Shown piece by piece: positions 38,974 through 53,591 of a DNA stretch of 64,000 bases. The stretch lies in NCBI GenBank assembly GCA_024305405.1, contig JAKNDB010000066.1:744001-808000 (forward strand), written 5' to 3'. The position numbers and the translations under genes are program-made. The DNA comes from Dirofilaria immitis. Lineage: Eukaryota; Nematoda; Chromadorea; Rhabditida; Onchocercidae. Positions within the stretch are counted from its first letter, which is position 1. Every line of letters begins with the position of its first letter. The notes under the pieces were generated by a model that searched no databases, was not told the DNA's origin, and saw nothing but the letters and a program-made list of their open reading frames with translations.

Positions 38974-39010
<37 letters not shown>
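38964..39010. repeat. (ATC)n microsatellite
   Basis: About eleven perfect ATC units after two imperfect ones (atcaatcatcaatc). Confidence 0.95.
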
Positions 39011-40895
39011 GTATCAAATATGCTCATCATGCATTAAATAAACCTACCACTTGTCGTAATGATTACCAATTAAATCGAATTGTCCACTTAAATTGGATAA
39101 TTTAAAAATTCTCTTATCTAATTGGTCGGTTCTTTCTTTCGTTTCTTTTTTTTTTTTTAAAAACTATCAAAATCAATCAAATATGCAAATTTTTTTAAAT
39201 TCAATAGAATAAATTGTTTCGAAATCTTTTCCTTATTTTTTTTCGGCATTTAATTTAAAAAAAAAAATTCAAAATTTTCAATTCTTTTTAACAAAGTTTT
39301 AGAATTTTCTCAAAATTCCATAATGAAGTAAACATTAATATTGATGAATTTGAGATAATGATAATAAGAGCGGAAATGAATCTGAACTAATGAGGAAAGG
39401 ATGAGATTGAAAAGAGAATAGTAAACAATTCATGAAAGTAATCAGGAGCAGAATAATTACCTCTTAATTATACTTTTCTCTTTGTTAACTTTCTCTCCTC
39501 TATAATGACATTTTTAGGTTTACCTTTTAATCGCTAATTAAATGATAATTTTTGAATCTACACATTTGGTATCAAATTTTCTCAAGAATAAATGAAAATT
39601 TTTTATTTATTGATAAGTAGGATATATTTTTATCATTGTCTTTTTTATTTTTTTATCAGTATTATCATCATTTTAGATAAAAATCGGAAATTATATAATT
39701 GAAATAATTAAAGCCTAAAAATAAAAGCTCTTCTTCTTTTCTACACTTTTATCTCATCAACGATTTCATTATTGCGACATATTTAATCACAGAGTTAATT
39801 CCTTATCTATTTTAATTATTCAAGCTTTGATTGAATTTTGGCTAACCCTTAAAATGGATTTATTTATAAAATCATAAATATTACAGAGCAATATTAGGTC
39901 AAATTAAGCCTAGGATTTCTAGGATTTTATAGGAATAATTATTGCAAGTAATATTTCAATAGCATTCATTATTTTTGATTTATGTAAAAAATTAAATTTA
40001 TTTAGGGATGAAATAATTATAAATAAGTCGAAGATATTTTAATTGATTGTCCCTAACATTTATAATAAACTAAATTGTAATAAATAAATTTATCTAAATG
40101 AATAGGTAAATAAATTTACCTAAATGGATAGGTAAATAAAGCAGGTAAAACTAACAAAGTTTAAGTGATGACGTAACGTGTAATCCGATCACCAGTAGTA
40201 TTATCAAGCACAGCATCACATCACTAAAAATAAGTAGCAATTAGATTTAATTAATTCTTAAAATAAAAATGAAATAAAAGTCGCCGATCATCGATCAATG
40301 ATAATAAAATAAAAATTTAAGAATTAATCTTTTAAAAGATATTTGCAAATTGTAATAATTGAAATCAAAGGAAATAATTTCCATTTCTAATATTAAGTAT
40401 TATAATTTAAATTAAAAAAATACAACATTAATGTTAAATTTATCTAAAAATTATTTTTATTAAGCATAGAAAAATTGAACATAAAGAAATTAGAAATTCA
40501 ATTTAGGAATATTATGCAACACAAAATTAAAAAAAAAACAATTGCGAAGATACCGCATGATCATTTTGACTTCTTGACCTTCTAAGCTCAAGCATTATTT
40601 AATATCTATTTGAGATATAAACTCCAGTAAAATTATTACACATTAAATTTATCAACTTTTGTTAGCTCCAAAATTATCTCCGTCTCGGGTTCACATCGGA
40701 ATGATTAAATACGTTGGCAAGTTTATTCTCTTTTCTCGATTTTCTAAGTTCAAGAATTATCTAAAGAACTTATATCTCGAATAAAATTATCACACATTTA
40801 GATTTATTATTTTCTCGAATTCACGTGAAGTATTATGCTCATCTGATAGATAAAAATAAAATTCGATAAATTGAAAAATGCCAATAAATATTAGT

Positions 40896-40920
40896 TAATA
40901 TATATATATATATATATGTA
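40896..40920. repeat. (TA)n microsatellite
   Basis: Perfect alternating TA run of about 20 bp (tatatatatatatatatat) in AT-rich DNA. Confidence 0.85.
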
Positions 40921-43377
40921 TCCCTTGATCTTTTTATTTAATTAATTATTTCGATTTGAAATTTAATTTAAAATTTTTATGTAAAAGAATATTTAATTGA
41001 ATCAAAAAAAACGACATCAGAAAAAATGAAGGAAGTAGATTCTAAATTCGAATATATGATATTAAAAAAAATCTTCAAATATTTCAATATTTTAATGAAT
41101 AATTTATTATCAAAATAATTAACAGATTTACCTCAAAAATGAGCCAAAAAGAAAACTAGATTTCTTGAAGGACAATGGGCAATAAATATTTTTTGCCTAA
41201 AGAAAAAAAAACGAAAATGCATTATCCATAATAATAATAATAATAATAATAAAAATTTAATTACTTAAAAATTCAAACGTTCTACTTTCTCTTCCATTAT
41301 TTCTCCATCATTCATAAATAATACATATATCTATATATATTGAAGGATGATAATTTTTACTAATATAAAAATTTTAAATTTTATCAACAACCAGTATTCA
41401 CACAAAAATATCATCGTTTTTATCATTCTAAAAATAAAAATAAAAATAAAAAAATCAAATAAATTAGAAATGATTTATTTATACATAATTTAAATTATCA
41501 CACATTTAGATTAAACTATCAAAGCTAATTTTTTGATAAGAATTATTTAGAATTTGATTATTGAACTAATATGAAAAATAGGTAATATAAAATTTAAATA
41601 AATGATAAGGAAAGATGTCCAAATATCTGATGTGATTCGTTTTTAAATTTGAAAAAAAAAAAAGTAAATGTGACATTGAAAAGTTTTATCGAAGTTTAAG
41701 AATGAAATTTCATTGAGTAGTAAAGAAAAAAAAAGGAAGAAGAGAAATGAGAAATAGATGCAAAATTTTAAATTAAAAAAAAAATATAAAATCTAAAAAG
41801 AATTTTTGGACATACCTTACCGTCAATAAATGTTCATCAAGATCAATCATCAGTAACTAATGAAATGGAAAATTAAATTTATACATACAAAATTGTACAG
41901 GTGAATGAATGAGTCAGGTAGACATGTTTACTTTAAAAAAAAAAAAAAAAAGAAACTGATCAATCAGATGATAAAATCAATAAATTTTTGTTTCACTAAT
42001 AATAATTCAGTTTGTTGTAAAAAAAAAAAGAGCAATAATTGTTACGCTCTTGTCACATTAAAACAGTCTAATGATAAGAATTAATTATCACTTAAGTTCA
42101 ATTTTACAGATATTAAGGTGTAAAGAGAGAAATGTCTTTCTCATAACTGTCATCATTAATATTAGTAAAGATTATTTAATTTAGTATCATCGTTTTCTTG
42201 TATATGTCTATCATATCAATTTATTATTTTATTTCATTTCAAAAAATGCTCGAAAAAAAGAAGAAGAAATTGTCATATCAATGAGAAGGTGCCAATCATT
42301 AGATTATCATTAATTCAACAGGTGTTCTAATCAAATGATTAAAGAATAGAAAATTTGAAGTATGAAATAGCTTCCAGCTGTTTTATAATTTTATTTATCT
42401 AAAAAAAAAAAAATTAGCCCAAAATAGTTAATGATAGAGTGTTTTGAAATAAATTGCATTTTAGGAAAAATTTTATTTAAAAAAAAAAGTTTATCAAAAA
42501 TTTCACATTTCTTCTACCTTTCTGCTTCAAAATCAAAATTAGAATCACAGACTGTTACATTCAGATTAAGTACTGATAATCAGATATAAACTTCCTGCTA
42601 ATCAATCTTTTGATATTTTATCAGAGTTAATTAAATTTAATTATTTATCGTAATTTGCTATACTTTTGTGCTATGCTAATCTCTTAAAGAATGCACTGAT
42701 ATGCTGAAAAGAAAATTTATTTAATTCCGCTTTTTTAGTTTTAATTAATTAATTGATCAACAATTGTTTGATGACAAGCATAATTTAATCAATCAATTAT
42801 CATGAATGAGTTCTGGCAATATTCAAAAATGCAAATAGCAAGTGATAAATATTTTGATTTATAGCAATCGATAATATAACCTAAATAAAATTATGCAAAG
42901 CAAAAAAAAAAACTTTAAAACTTTAATACTAAACAAAGAAGTGGTACCGTTAATGACAAAAAAGAAATCAAATTTTTAATTTAATAAAATTAAGATTAAG
43001 TATATATTAATTTAAAATATTATTAATATGATAAGTTAGGATTAAAAGAGAAAGAAATAATAGTCTAAGAGAGAGAGTTAAAAATCATTTATGTTATTCT
43101 ATTTTAATTCATTTCTTATTTAATTTCATTTCAAATATATCAGAGATAAAAATATCATAATAATTCATTCAATTTTACTATATCTTTTTCATTAATAAAC
43201 TAAAAATTTGTCTAAATTTAACAAAAAAAATGAAAAAACTTTTCAATCAATTCGCCAAATATTTGCGGTTCAATTCAAATTTGAATTAATTGAAAATTAA
43301 TAAATTAAAAATTTTTTTTTCAAATTTATTTTTCCTTCTCATACCGCCACATTCGATTTCCACAATAATCCTTAAAC

Positions 43378-43426
43378 AAAGAGAAAAAGAGAGAGAGGGA
43401 AAAGAGAGAGAGAGAGAGAAAGAGTT
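43378..43426. repeat. (GA)n tract
   Basis: gagagagagagagagaaaga with flanking A/G-rich sequence. It causes the Leu/Ser-rich frame on the minus strand, which is not a gene. Confidence 0.9.
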
Positions 43427-43703
43427 GCAGTTTCAGGTAAAATATTGTAAATGTTATGAGTGAAAAAGAAAAAAACTTTTTTAAATTTTAAATTTACGAA
43501 ATTAATTTTAATAATATGAGCGTCTCCTTTTTTTTTTTTTTCAAAAGATATGATAATTGTTGAATGAAATGAATAGAATAGCAAGAGTAGAAGTCAAGAA
43601 TTGAACTGTCGAGAAGAGCAACGGAATAATAAATAAACTTTTTGATGATGAAGGCGTAAACTTCGTTGATATGCGAAATTGATGACAAACTACTATTGCT
43701 ACC

Positions 43704-43745
43704 ACTATCTACTACTACTACTACTACTACTACTATCACTACTAA
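43704..43745. repeat. (CTA)n microsatellite
   Basis: About eleven CTA units (ctactactactactactact). The poly-Val frame on the minus strand is an artefact of it. Confidence 0.95.
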
Positions 43746-46700
43746 CTGACTGCTACTGTTGCTGTAGTTGAGGGGAAAAAAAAATTAGGAGATGGGTCGA
43801 TCGAGAAGGATCGGATCATCGTGAATAGCATCACCCGCCCATTCTTCACGCTCACACTAACTGCAACATTTGACAAATGCGTCTGTCCTCTGCTTATCAA
43901 CTTTTTTCAACTTCTTCTATTACCATATCACAACGATTGATTGGAGCAATTTTGATGTTAATATCATTAAATGATTGATATGAAATTTTCATTTAAATAA
44001 CTCATTTTCGAAATTTTATTATAATATAATTTAGATGGAATGATCAACATCTATCAAATTTAGTTCATTTTGAAAAGCAATTATCAACTTTATAAATTTT
44101 TTTCAAATATGATAATAGATTGGAAAGACTTTATCTTACAATCTTACAATTAAATTTTCAAACTTTCATGAAATTTCATCATAACACACGAAATCATTCT
44201 TATCAGTTCTTTTCTCGAAAATAATAAAATAGCAATGGCAGGTCGTATTTTAATGTATTATTTCGGTAATATCGAAATTTCCATATTTTTGAAAAATTTT
44301 GAAAAATCCAATTTCTAATATAAATAATAGTTAACGGATAGTTCAACAAAAAAAAAAAAAAATTTCCTAATTGAATATCAATTTCAACAGCGCCAAATCA
44401 ATAATAACTGATAACAAAATTTTTCTCCTAAATTGATAAGTAAAATAAAAATAAATTAGAAATTGATATATCGATGGGTTTAATTTGAATTCATTCATAA
44501 TTAGATTAAACTATTTTTTTTTTTTTGTTTTTTCGAGAACACATAAAATGATAATACTTTGGCTATCATATAAAAATTTTTGAAGATGAAATAAAAGATT
44601 GACAGAAATAGGGTTATAGTAATTAACAAATCTCAACATTCATCTACGTACAATCTATCCTTTTTCGGACCATTCGTAAACTGCAACATCATCGTAAATC
44701 ATAATGATCGATTACGTAACGATGCAATTAACGTTGAACGACTACCAGAAATCTTCTAAATATTTTTCGACAAAATTTTTGCAATGATTATTGTTGGTTC
44801 ATCTTGGATAGATGATTAAGAAAATTAGGGAAATTTATAAAAATTTTTAATATTATTTTAAACTATAAACTAACCTTTTAAATTAATATTTAAATTACTT
44901 AATTAAGTAATTAAATTTTGTAATTAAAATTTATTAATTTAAATTGTCATTTTTCTTTTTCGAATAAAATAATAATTTCGAATTTCTAAAATTTTTCTAA
45001 CATTACATTTAAAGGATTTTTTTGAAAAAATTTTTTAATTTATAATAAATTCTCAATATGAAAATTTTAATTTCAAATTTTCACAGTAAGCTTACTATTG
45101 GAAAATATGTATATGTCGAATTATTATTGAAATTATTTTTAGAAATGACAATTCGGCTAAACATTTGCTATCATTGTACCATCCTAAAAATTTCTAGTTA
45201 AATTGAGCGAATGCTGCAAAATTTTTGTTTATATAAACAAGTTAGAAAATTCCACCTCATCATATACATCTATCTATCAATCCATTCTATCATCATCCCC
45301 GAGGAATTAACACCAATTGAAAATCATAATAAATTGTTGATATTTCCCATTCATTCGATGACCAATTTTATCACTAAACATTTCTTCCAAATATATTTGA
45401 TAAATAAAATTGATTTTGAAGTAAATTAATTACAATTCTAATTAATTCTCTTTACCATCTTTTATAATGTAAAATCGTTTTGATGGAAATAAATTTAAAG
45501 CAAAAATTGGAATGAATTTATTTACAGAAAAGATTCATTCTTATCTCATTCAATAACAAAAAGCTATATCTTTAATTATATTTGGACAAATATAAAATAA
45601 TTATCATTTTATCATCAAATAACATATGCTACATATATTGTTGATTAATTAAAAATTTGATAAGAAAATTTATGAAAGTTGCTTATTCATTTATATCATT
45701 TCAAATTAATAATTTTTGTGTTAAATTTATTTTTACTGTGAAAAATTATTACATGCTCCCATATCATATTAAAATAATCTTTGAATTTTAAAATGATTTA
45801 AATTGATATTAAACAGTAATATCATATAATATTCAAAATTCCTTTTATGATAATTGATATTGCGATAAGCCTATTTTTCTTTCACTAAAATATCATTCAT
45901 TTAGTTAATAGAAATTTTTTTCCTTTTTCTTTTTCCAAAATTTTTCTCGAGAATTATCTGTTGAAAAATGAATGAATATTAAGCTTATTATTGATATATT
46001 CAAAATAGAACTAATAAGGAATTTTAACAATGACTTATAATTTGAAAGGGAAAAAGAATAGGGAAAAAGAAAATAAATTCATATCTAATCATTAATTAGC
46101 TATTATTGAAATTTTCCTTTTTTACATATGATTGAACTAATTGCTCAAAGTATTCGTAAAAATTTTCATTCAAATTAAATTTCAGAAAAAAAAATACCTA
46201 ATACTTATAAATGATAACTAATTAATCTTTTTTTTTTGAATTTAAATTGATACAATCTTGAAGAAATTCAGCAATAAATTCATAAAAATTATTTCAGTTA
46301 AGAATTAATTATTATTTTTTTTTAGAATCTCAAAGAGATTTTTTTAGAAGCTAGAATCTTTAGAATCTTATTTTCATATATTCAATAAATCAAAATTTGA
46401 ATTCATAAATATTTACAACTAATAATTAATTAATATTAAGGCAATAAAATTTTAAAAGTATTAAACGAGAAGTTTTAATTCGTCGATAACCATAAAGAAA
46501 GTGAAATTTGAAAACAATTAGAAAATATTAAATTAAACAATCAGGCGATATCAAATTGTTTCTTATCATTTGATAAGAATTCATATTCATCAAAAAATTA
46601 TGTTACTTGTATTAATCTGTTTTCTTAATAGTAATTGATTAGTAATTGATATTGTACTCGAAATATCATTCTCGATTAAAAAGTTTTAAATAATTATGAC

Positions 46701-47112
46701 TTCAGGTATTTAAAATACAATATTAGTAGTTTAGTTTAAATATTAAAAAAAATCTCAAATTCACATTTATCAAATAAATTAAATTCATAAAATTCGTCAA
46801 TTTATTGCGTCATATTTGTTAAAGTTTTATTTATAGCAAAAATTATTCGAAAATTGTTAGCAGCGATGTTTTCAAACGAAATTTCAATATCAAGAAAGAA
46901 TCTTATTTTGCTGCGAATCGCATCGCCAAGTATCGCATGAATTTTCCCGCAGGCGTACAATTTTATTACTTCACTTCAATGACAAACGACCAGTTCCTTG
47001 TTTTATTAATTCATAGCAATGATGAAATATCATATTCTGACCTGCTCTGAATGTCATCTATTTTATTGCGACATTTATAAAAATAAAACCTTCATAAATG
47101 ATATTGTAATTT

Positions 47113-47144
47113 CAGAGAGGGAGAGAGAGAGAGAGAGAGAGAGG
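47113..47144. repeat. (GA)n tract
   Basis: gagagagagagagagagaga, a second GA microsatellite in the gene-poor interval. Confidence 0.9.
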
Positions 47145-50100
47145 AAAAATAAGTACGAAAATATTTTAATAGAATGAGTTTCTCATTCTCGAACTTTTAT
47201 TTCAATAAAATTACTTCAAGAATTTGAATTTTTATTTAAGAAATTGAAATATTGCTCTCATTGTCATCATAAATTATTGATTGATAATAATTTAAATAAA
47301 ACGATTAAATTCTCAATCAAATTAAAATTTCAAATTAAAATTTTCAAATTGATTAATTAAAAATGCTAAATCAAAAGAGCAAAAAAAAATGACAAATTCG
47401 ACTTTTTTTTTTTTTGCTCCTACGAATAAATAGAATTCATAAAATTGTTAGGATAATAATGATATAGATGATATTAAAACAAACACTATCAATCTTTCGG
47501 TAATATTCATTAAATGATTTCCACCTGCACAAATATCGATCTAATGCAATATATATAAATATTATAAAATTTGGAATAAAATTTTTTACTACAATTTATT
47601 TTACAACTAAAATTTAATAGCTAACATAAATATAAAATAGATTAAAAGAATTTTTGAATTTTGCCAATTATTTATTCGTTTTACCTTTTTGTTTAAGTTT
47701 CATACAAATTATTTTAGAGCTTTTAAGAAAAGAAAAAGAAAAAGAGAAAATGAACAATTAAATAAAACTTAAAATGAGCCATAAATAAGACAATTTTCAA
47801 TGAAATGATTTTTTTTTTTTATCGAATTACAAAATGATATTTAAGAATGAAAGGAAAAACGAAAAAAAAACATTTCAAATTTAAAATTTATTTTTTATTT
47901 CATTTAAGATATTTCTCATTTTTAATTGCAATAAATTGTTTTTTTTTGAAAATTAAATTTTTTTTTCGATAATTTAGGTAGAAAGTTGAAAGAAATGGAT
48001 TAAAATCTATACCATTTTGTATAAATGATATGAAAATATATTGGAGGAAAGTTTGTCAAGAAAAGGCTAAATTTCGAGATAAAATGATAGATGGAAAAAA
48101 TATGTTGGGCAACTTGTCTTCGTCGTTCTTCCTTCCTAAAATAAAAGACCAGTTCTAGGAGCTAGGCCTTTTCAGCTGGTCTTCTACTAGATGGGCCTTT
48201 CATTCTAAGCGATTTGTTATTTGCATTAAGATTACACAAATTTGCACTGGCCAATAATAGTAGTGGATATTTTTGAACTGATGTCTATCTATGTACAAAT
48301 GACATGCTTATGTCGAACTTTGTCTTTTTATTTTTTTATTTTTTTTTTTGAATAAGATAATAAGTGAAAATCGACAAACTCTCGACTCGACAAACTTCCT
48401 TCAATGTTCTTTTGAAATAATGAGTCTCGAGCGTAACATTGGATTTTAGTCATCTCATAGTAATATTCTTCTTTTTTTTTTTTTTTAAAAAATTTTTAAA
48501 AGCAATGCTCACATTTTAATAATTAAACTTATTAAAATTTTTAATCAATCAAGCAATGAATTAAATAAATATTTGTTCATTAACTAAATTGAATGAAAAT
48601 GATGATAGAATAGATAATATAACTTTTTAGATACTTTGATAATGATTAAATGAAATACGGTAGAATTATTAGCCATTAATGCAATAGCCAGTAATATATG
48701 AAATTCGATAGGATTTAATCGAACATATATAAAAATTAATAAATTGATACATTTTAATACCAAATTATCCGATGCATAAGTGCAGGTTATTAGCATAAAA
48801 ATAAGTATGCAAATATGCTTCAATTAATTTATATCAAAAGTTTCATGATAACAAATTTCATGAAAACTTTCACCGATATGATAATGATTCAAGAAATGTT
48901 TTAGAATAATTAATTAATCAAGCTAAAAAAAAATATTTTCATTTTCTTCGTTTTTTTTTTTTTTTTTTGATTTATACACCGATGATAAGAAATTGTTGAC
49001 AAAGATAAGAAAGGTTAAAATAAAATTCGTTATATCATTTAATAGAAAAATAATATATTTCAAGTATTTGAGTATTTAAATTGGATAAAAATATTTGGAC
49101 AAAGAAAAACGAAAAAAATGATTAGGCTATAGGCCAAGATATTAAAAATGTTTTTACGGCTTTCAAAAGAAGAATTCATTAGAGAGAAAATATTTTTTTT
49201 TTTGGAAAAAAAAGATTCGAGAGTCACTTATTTGGAGAAAATTTTATATAAGCAAATATTTTTTTTTTTTGTATTAAAATTACAAATGATTTTTCAAGAT
49301 CATTTAAATTAGAGCATGAGGGAAATTATCAAATGATAAAATCTGTTCTGTTAAAAATTGTAACCTTAAGCAGCTAGTTTTTCGTAGAGATGAAAATGAT
49401 GATAATTTTAACCTTCATAATCTTATCTTAAATTCAATCACAAATTTGGCGGAAAAATTCAAACGAAAAATCGAGAGTTATCGTTGAAGATAAACCATAA
49501 TGATTCGAGCCAATGATAAGAAAAGAGATATTTAAAGATTTAGCAACGTTTAAATGAAAAGTGAGTGACAAGAATGAAAACATTTGTTACGAATGTTTAA
49601 ATGATTTTTCATATCGATCTTGAAATAAAGTCTCGATGATATTAGCAGTAGCATGCTGATAAAAGAGTAATAAGAAAATTCATAAATAAATAATATGCGA
49701 TTGTAGCTAATTTCCTCTATGCAATATAATACATGCTCACTATTCTCTGTTTAAATAATTCCAGAAACACGGCCTATCTATCTGGCCATATCTTTTTCAT
49801 TTAACAAAGTTGCTAAAATAAAAACTATCTAGCTACATTTTCATATTAATTATTATGCATCTCATCTTGTCATTAGCATAGTTATCGTTGAAGATATATG
49901 CTAAAATATTATATTGCTTATTTTAGACTTTAATCTCAGTCTCGACTTTCTTCTTACATTTTGCAATATTAATTTCAGGAAAAGGAAAATTATATCTCAT
50001 TGCGTTTTTCATTTTAATTATTATACATTTCGCTTACATTAATCAATTTTCTTCTTGAAAATTACAATTTCTTCTAATCTAAGAAAAACTTTGTGTAAAG

Positions 50101-50744
50101 TTTTTAAATTTAAAATATAATCTTTGAATGATATATATAATGTAAATTAAATAAGAAATATAGAAAAGCAAAAGGACAAATTAGCTCAATCATTTGATTG
50201 GCTTAAATTTAGTTAATGAATCCTAGCTGGGCTAATATATATGTTTGAATTTACTTAATTGGTAAATTTCTGCTAAATTATTTTTATTTCTTTCCTTTTC
50301 TAGCTAATTATATTTTCCTAATTATAAATAATTTATGATGAAAACAAGCCAAAAATATTGAAGGAAAAAAATCGAATGATTACAATATTAGTAATTAATT
50401 TATCGATTAAAAATTATTATTAAATTTCGATTCAATTTCAATAATAATTTTAATTTCTTCGCTTTAATTTTGCTATAATCATTGCATAAACATTTAATTT
50501 TCGCAACTGTTTTATCAAAAGAATAGTTTAAAAATTGTGGCACATTTCGGAGCTTATCTGATATTCCTATGATATATTATAACAATACGAGTGATAAGAT
50601 TAGACACTGAAAATTCTCTGATTATTTTCATTTATTACTAACATAGTTCATGAGAGAAATGATATAACGATACGCTGCAAAACTTCAGAATTCTCAATAT
50701 TAATATACTTCGTAAGATACGCCCAAACATGTATTTATTATATA

Positions 50745-50905
50745 TATACACGCAACTTTCTACGTATAACACGTATTCACGTAAAAATAGCATATAAATA
50801 TCAGTGTAGAAGTGAAATATTGAGCATTTTCAATATTTATTTATACGTGGACGTATCCACGTGGGGATGACATACACGTACTTACGTAAAAATGGCATAT
50901 TGTTG
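50745..50905. promoter_or_regulatory. Cluster of ACGT/ACGTG words with an inverted repeat
   Basis: Within 160 bp: tacgta, acgtatt, acgtaaaaatagcatat (50779) repeated as acgtaaaaatggcatat (50885), cacgtgg and tacacgtac. At 50845-50862 acgtgga and tccacgt form a 7-bp perfect inverted repeat with a 4-base loop. CpG is otherwise rare here, so the density is notable. ACGTG is the core of E-box and hypoxia-response elements; any such role is inference only. Confidence 0.3.
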
Positions 50906-51109
50906 ACAGTGGAAAGCATCAAAAAATTGGCAAAAATATTAATGAATGATGTATTGGATAGAATAGGATTACAAACATTTATCAAAATAAGCCCAGTAAC
51001 TTCATCTATAATAGAATGGAAGAAAGAGCTATGCATTAAGGCCTATTTAATTTGTTCAATAAGGCCTTTTATTCATGCATATCAGAAGCTAAATTTCAAT
51101 GTTGAATAA
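50861..51109 (+). CDS. Possible small open frame, unrecognised
   Basis: An open frame of 82 codons starting GTG-GGG-ATG and ending TAA. It contains VESIKKLAKILMNDVLDRIG and ISPVTSSIIEWKKELC, amino-acid mixes less biased than the surrounding random frames. There is no family match I know, no clear splice sites and no visible homologue in the window. It is among the longest plus-strand frames of the gene-poor interval; chance is quite possible. Confidence 0.15.
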   Translation: MGMTYTYLRKNGILLTVESIKKLAKILMNDVLDRIGLQTFIKISPVTSSIIEWKKELCIKAYLICSIRPFIHAYQKLNFNVE

Positions 51110-53591
51110 TTCGTAAAATTACGAATAAGCAGCATTTCAGGAAATTAAAAAAAATATTTTGAATATCATTCAAAAAATGAAACATTAATTTCTCGAATAA
51201 ATAGAGAGAAAAAGAAAATATCTCGAAATCAACGTTAAATCACAATTACAATAATTTTTTTTTGCACCATCATTCATATTCATTATTAGATAAAAATTAA
51301 AAGCATTTTTGATTTTAATGCAAAAACGATTAATGAAATAATAAATTTGACAAATTTAAAGAACAAAAAAGTAAACAATAATAGGTTATCGAAAAATTGA
51401 TAATAATCAATTATAATAATTACTATATCCTCTCTATGCATACAAACGATTAAACGATGGAAAATTAATTAATTTATTAGAATTTTTTTTTGTTTTTCAA
51501 AAAAAAAAAAGAGAGAAGTTTCTAAAAGTTAAATTTAGTAGCAAATAAAATTACATTATTGCCAATATTTGTTTAAAAAAAAAATAAAGTGCATTTTATT
51601 TTTTAAAAAAAAATGAAAGAAAGCTGACCATAATTTTTCTATAATTTCAATCATCAACAATAATGTCACATTAAATTGCCTACCTCCCTCCCCTTCCTCC
51701 CCATGATATTTATGGGAAATTGCAGAAGAATGCTTTTATTTTATTTTCAACAAAAGAAAAAAAAAAAAATTCATTTCATTTAAAATTGATCCTTTTTTTG
51801 GCTAAAATTTAAATTTCTAATTTCATACAGATTTCAATTTTATATCCATATTTCCATTTAGTACATATAAATAAAAAAAAAAAAAAAGGAGAAGTGAAAC
51901 AAATATTAATAGAAATTTGATATTTGCATGTATATGATTAATTTATAGGTTAAAAATTAATTCAATCTTGAATTTTAAAATTTTAATATTAGTATTAAGA
52001 TAATGTAACAAAGGCAATCATGTTAATGTAATCATGAGACAAATCAAAAAAAACCCCTTTAATCTTTCTCAATGAATATCTTTACTAGGAATTATTCTGC
52101 TCTATTATCCTTCTACAAATTCATAATCATTTCGTGTGTTCTTTTTCGTGGAAGTCAAATATTAATCAGTTAAAAGTTTGATTTCAAAATTTTATTAAAC
52201 TTTGACTCAACAATATCAAACGATCGTTTAACGAACAAGCGGATGATAGAGAATTGAAAAAATGAAGTAGTCTCGCTTTGTAATTTCATACGCTGCATTA
52301 TATATTTTATCGGATCATGATATATCATCGATATGCAAAGCATTCAAGAAACAGTATTCAAATTGGAATTAAATAAGTGAAATATAACCACAAAATTGAT
52401 ACGACAAGATTTCTATGACTAATATAAAGCAGTAAATTTTTTCAAAAATTCACCAATGAAATTTAACAAAAAGTATTATTCGAATAAGTAAAAGTAATAA
52501 ATACAATTTTAATTAATTAATTTAAAAAAAAAAAAAAAAAGAGAAACGATAGCAAAACAATTTAACAAATTCAAAATTAAAAGATTGAGCGAAAAAAAAA
52601 AACTTCTGAAAAACAAATGAAATACATTTGTATTGACAATATAAAACAGAAAATGAAATAATTTTAAAAGTAAGGAAAAAAAAACAATCAGAAATCGATG
52701 TAAAAGAATTACAATTACTTATTTTGCTTGTTGCAACGAACGATTTAACTTTTCGTTATTGCCCATAAACCGTCTTTTTTTTTTTTTTTCTCCTTTTTAA
52801 AATCAATTACGAATATACAAATCGTAAGCCATCCATTACTCATAGCAATTATTTAATTCATTTTTAAAAATTTTTGTTCTCAAGAAACGATTCACTTATG
52901 ACCTTGGAAAAAATAGCGTCCTTTTTTTTTCTAGTTTCATAAAATCCATCTTCGTCCCTCACTTTTTTTTTTCAGTAGTAATTAATGTAGCATTTGCTAT
53001 CAGATATGGAGCATTAGTTTTGTTATTTAAAAAAAAAAAAAAAAAGTGAATTTTAAATGCGATGAAAAATTTGGTGCAAAAAGTATCAATCAAAAAAAAG
53101 ATACTACTAATTTTTCTAATTCCATAGAAAAAAAAGCCTGCTAAAATTTTTTTTTTTTTGATTAAATTGAAAACAACCATTTGTAAAAATCATTTGCTGC
53201 ATCATTTCAAATTTATAACTCAAAGAAAATCATTTAGATGTTCATTTAAAAATCATTTTCATCCAATAACTAACATAAAATATATCATCAGGAAAACAAT
53301 GAATAGCACTGTATCGTCTTCCAACAAATCATTTCCTCGACTGATTTCGTCTAAAAAAATATAATTTTATTTTAATTCAAAATAAATTTCTAACATTAAT
53401 AGAAAATTTAATCTGGGATGTTTTCGAATAACAAAATTCAGATGCCATTATTGAAAATGCTTGAAAAATTTTAAGAAATGAGAGAATATCTTCTCATACT
53501 ATCTCGTTCCATTTCTCTCAATTAATCATTTGATATTGAAATAATTAAAAATTAAAAAACCGACTAGAAATTTAAAAATATTGAAATATAC

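Larger units (their letters stand above)
33603..53591. other. 20-kb AT-rich interval upstream of the DDR gene, no exon supported
   Basis: This separates the 5' end of the DDR gene from the 3' end of the next minus-strand gene. It is dominated by A/T runs and simple repeats. Islands of normal complexity stand out at about 37440-37720, 40560-40720, 43780-43900, 44640-44760, 46890-47060 and 48110-48260. None gives a protein-like frame with splice sites. The missing DDR first exon and promoter, and any final exon of the 53.6-55.3 kb gene, should be here. Confidence 0.55.

Noticed and set aside
43372..43739. Minus-strand frames with Leu/Ser and poly-Val runs
   Set aside because: Direct translation of the (GA)n and (CTA)n microsatellites.
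48584..48823. Minus-strand frame starting like a signal peptide, considered as the DDR first exon
   Set aside because: It begins at TTG rather than ATG, and its only nearby donor is phase 0, while the DDR exon needs phase 1.
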